64,000 nt of DNA from Lodderomyces elongisporus. Its lineage: Eukaryota; Ascomycota; Pichiomycetes; Serinales; Debaryomycetaceae. A model generated the notes under the pieces. That model made no database searches and was not told where the DNA came from. It saw only the letters and a list, made by a program, of their open reading frames with translations. The stretch is from assembly GCF_030384665.1 (NCBI RefSeq), contig NC_083673.1, forward strand, positions 310,001 through 374,000. Direction: 5' to 3'. Of this stretch, positions 62,085-64,000 are shown in pieces. The position numbers were made by a program, and so were the translations under genes. Position 1 is the stretch's first letter, and each line of letters opens with the position of its first letter.

Positions 62085-64000
62085 CTACTTTTTGTTTTGC
62101 GGCAAGATCAACCTCATCTTGTTAACAGTAAACACTCCTTGGAGATCGTTGGGTCTCAATTTGTTAATAAGGTCTCTTTCTTCTGGCCAATCCAAATCCG
62201 GGTCTCTCCTGTTTGCATCCATTTTACGCGAAGTAAAATAATTAACCGTCTCGTTTATGCATTTTCCCTTCTTTGCCAATCCAGGTTGAATCTTGACCTT
62301 ATACTTGAACTTTTGAAGTGCGGACCACGGAGCAAACACAGGAACCATGTCGAAAATCGTATCACTACTCAACGGTTTAGGAGTGAGTTGATCCATGGCA
62401 TTGAAGTAATCTGCTAGATCAATCTTTGGTTGAGGATCGACGAGGTAGGTTTCAACATCCTGTTGATGTAATTTACGCTTCCTCTCCAACTCATCCTGAT
62501 CAGACAAGCGTGATACAGGTTGAGGCGAGGGCAGAGACAGCGACTTTTCCTTAGAATCTTTTCTTTTCAGGCTCTTATTCAGACCCAATACTTTCATTCT
62601 TAATGCCTTTTCCTCTTCATCTTGATCTGCATATTTAGCGGCAGCTTTCTTTAATTTGTTTTGTTTTCCACGCGACACCATTGGTGAGGATTTAGAATCC
62701 TTCCCAAAGGATTTGTCATGATTTTTAGCATTTCCGTTACTTTCATTATTTTCAGTATTTTTGTGATTTTCAAGTTTTTCGTTTCGTTCGGTTTCTCCTT
62801 GTTCCGAGCCAGAAGCCAAACCTTCTTTAACGTTGGTGACTTTCAACTTTTCCAAAGCTTTTTTCTTATTTGAAAGCGACATGACAAGCCCATGTTCTTG
62901 CTCCCTCTCTACCCGAATAGCAGCGTGTTTTTTTGCAGATTCTTCGTCGACATCACAATAAAAACCAAATCCCATAACCAATTGGGCTGGTGGTAATAAA
63001 TCCTTTTTCGCAAAGTACTCAAACTCACCAGGTGGAAGTAAATTACCAGCTGCAGAATCATATTTTGATACATCACTGGCTTGCATCACCCAAGCAGCAG
63101 TATTAACTTTCCCACTCCAGGCATGCGAGGCAGACATTGCAAATATCCCTGCTTGTAGAATAGTTGATGGTGGAATCGCCTCGTCTTTAATCGGATTTTT
63201 GATAAATACTTTGAGTGATCCTTCAATTTCTGAGCTGACGAGGTAATCATCATCACCAACGTACTTGAAGTAGATCATATCAACTTGAGTTTTGTCCCTA
63301 CCAGCTAAACATAGGTAGCCTTCACTTGAAACAAACCAATAGAATTTTTCGAACCATAATTTAGACCTCAGTGCGCTTGAATCGGTAGATCCAAGTTCCT
63401 TCTTAACATTCCTTACAAAATCCTGACTGATCTTCTTTTCCGCATTCCTGTATGCAATTTCAGCACCTTTTTCGACTTTCAGTTGGAGTTGTTCAGCAGC
63501 CTTTTTGGAATCAAAGTAAATTCTAGCATTTGCAAATGAACTCTGAGTAAGGTCAATCTTTACTGGTACCCCCTTTCGCCCAGACCCCAGTTTTCCCAGG
63601 TTGTCCTGTTTATTCAGTCGATGCCTTTTTCCAATCACTTTATTCTTCAGGTCAGAATTAGAATTAGAATCAGAGTCGGAATCGGAGTTAGAATCTGAAT
63701 CTGAATCTGAATCTGAATCAGAATCTGAATCAGTATCAGAATCAGAATCCGGATCCGAATCAGAGCTTTCATCAGACAGTTGTTCGTCCTTGCCTTTATC
63801 TTCTTTTTCATCCTCATCAGGATCTTCCAAAAGAAGCTGAATTTTATTCTCTTTTAGATGTAGAGGCAAGTCAACCACCATTGCAACTCTACTTTTTCTC
63901 TTTTTATCCATTCTTATAGCCAATTCGATATTTGTCCAGTCCATCAGTTGATCCAAAAAACCCTGTACGTATTGTCTGCATTCATCAACAAGTAAGGAAT
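62085..64000 (-). CDS. RQC2: Ribosome quality control factor Rqc2/NEMF (5' end cut by window)
   Basis: C-terminal part of the Rqc2/Tae2 (NFACT) protein, which binds stalled 60S subunits, recruits Listerin and adds C-terminal Ala/Thr tails. No start codon lies in the window: the frame is open to the right edge. Visible order from the left end of the protein: YVQGFLDQLMDWTNIELAIR (end of the middle region); an acidic Ser-Asp repeat; helical coiled-coil segments; the NFACT-R domain (SKLWFEKFYWFVSSEGYLC, then ASHAWSGKVNTAAWVMQ and LPPAQLVMGFGF); a charged linker; and the conserved C-terminal domain (FAPWSALQKFKYKVKIQPG). Confidence 0.92.
   Translation of the reverse strand, partial: SLLVDECRQYVQGFLDQLMDWTNIELAIRMDKKRKSRVAMVVDLPLHLKENKIQLLLEDPDEDEKEDKGKDEQLSDESSDSDPDSDSDTDSDSDSDSDSDSDSNSDSDSDSNSNSDLKNKVIGKRHRLNKQDNLGKLGSGRKGVPVKIDLTQSSFANARIYFDSKKAAEQLQLKVEKGAEIAYRNAEKKISQDFVRNVKKELGSTDSSALRSKLWFEKFYWFVSSEGYLCLAGRDKTQVDMIYFKYVGDDDYLVSSEIEGSLKVFIKNPIKDEAIPPSTILQAGIFAMSASHAWSGKVNTAAWVMQASDVSKYDSAAGNLLPPGEFEYFAKKDLLPPAQLVMGFGFYCDVDEESAKKHAAIRVEREQEHGLVMSLSNKKKALEKLKVTNVKEGLASGSEQGETERNEKLENHKNTENNESNGNAKNHDKSFGKDSKSSPMVSRGKQNKLKKAAAKYADQDEEEKALRMKVLGLNKSLKRKDSKEKSLSLPSPQPVSRLSDQDELERKRKLHQQDVETYLVDPQPKIDLADYFNAMDQLTPKPLSSDTIFDMVPVFAPWSALQKFKYKVKIQPGLAKKGKCINETVNYFTSRKMDANRRDPDLDWPEERDLINKLRPNDLQGVFTVNKMRLILPQNKK

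Noticed and set aside
1..64000. Transposable elements or LTRs
   Set aside because: No transposase, reverse transcriptase, integrase or paired LTR found. The isolated inverted repeats lack target duplications.

Overview
This is a gene-sparse, AT-rich nuclear segment from a budding yeast of the CUG-Ser (CTG) clade, most like the Lodderomyces/Candida group. Three lines of evidence support this. In-frame CTG codons are rare, and several fall where serine is expected (beta-mannosidase and Nup57). A complex I subunit of the NDUFA8 type is present, which Saccharomyces lacks. Almost all coding genes are intron-less, with clear yeast orthologs. The species is inferred, not shown.

Layout from left to right. 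The left edge may hold the last codons of a + strand gene. Next come a Whi5/Nrm1-family G1/S repressor, a GH2 beta-mannosidase and DRE2 (cytosolic Fe-S assembly). A 4.8 kb gene-free stretch, a Rox1/Rfg1-type HMG-box repressor on the - strand and an 8.9 kb gene-free stretch form a 15.2 kb block with a single gene. Then come COG2 (Golgi tethering), an NDUFA8-like complex I subunit, NUP57 (nuclear pore), an orphan protein, PRP16 (splicing helicase), PAN6 (pantothenate synthesis), an Lpx1-like hydrolase, SRP40 (nucleolar), SSL2 (TFIIH helicase), a second orphan, SPC98 (gamma-tubulin complex), HEM1 (first step of heme synthesis), a medium-chain zinc alcohol dehydrogenase, PTR2 (peptide transporter), a secreted histidine acid phosphatase, and RQC2 (ribosome quality control), which is cut by the right edge.

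The genes are mostly unrelated housekeeping functions, so there is no operon or gene cluster. The unusual content is between genes: many microsatellites, homopolymeric G or C runs, and a recurring class of short-unit tandem repeats (8-21 nt) near gene ends and starts. There is also a perfect 34-nt palindrome and a 13-bp inverted repeat in the two deserts around the HMG-box gene, and paired hairpins with a C/D-snoRNA-like motif upstream of PTR2. The best leads inside genes are a possible leader intron in the alcohol dehydrogenase that would remove its mitochondrial start codon, and an SSL2 C-terminal tail whose frame looks wrong.

I see no CRISPR array, transposon, tRNA or rRNA. No wholly new multi-gene system is evident. 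Start codons were chosen at ATG even where the open frame extends upstream through TTG or GTG.
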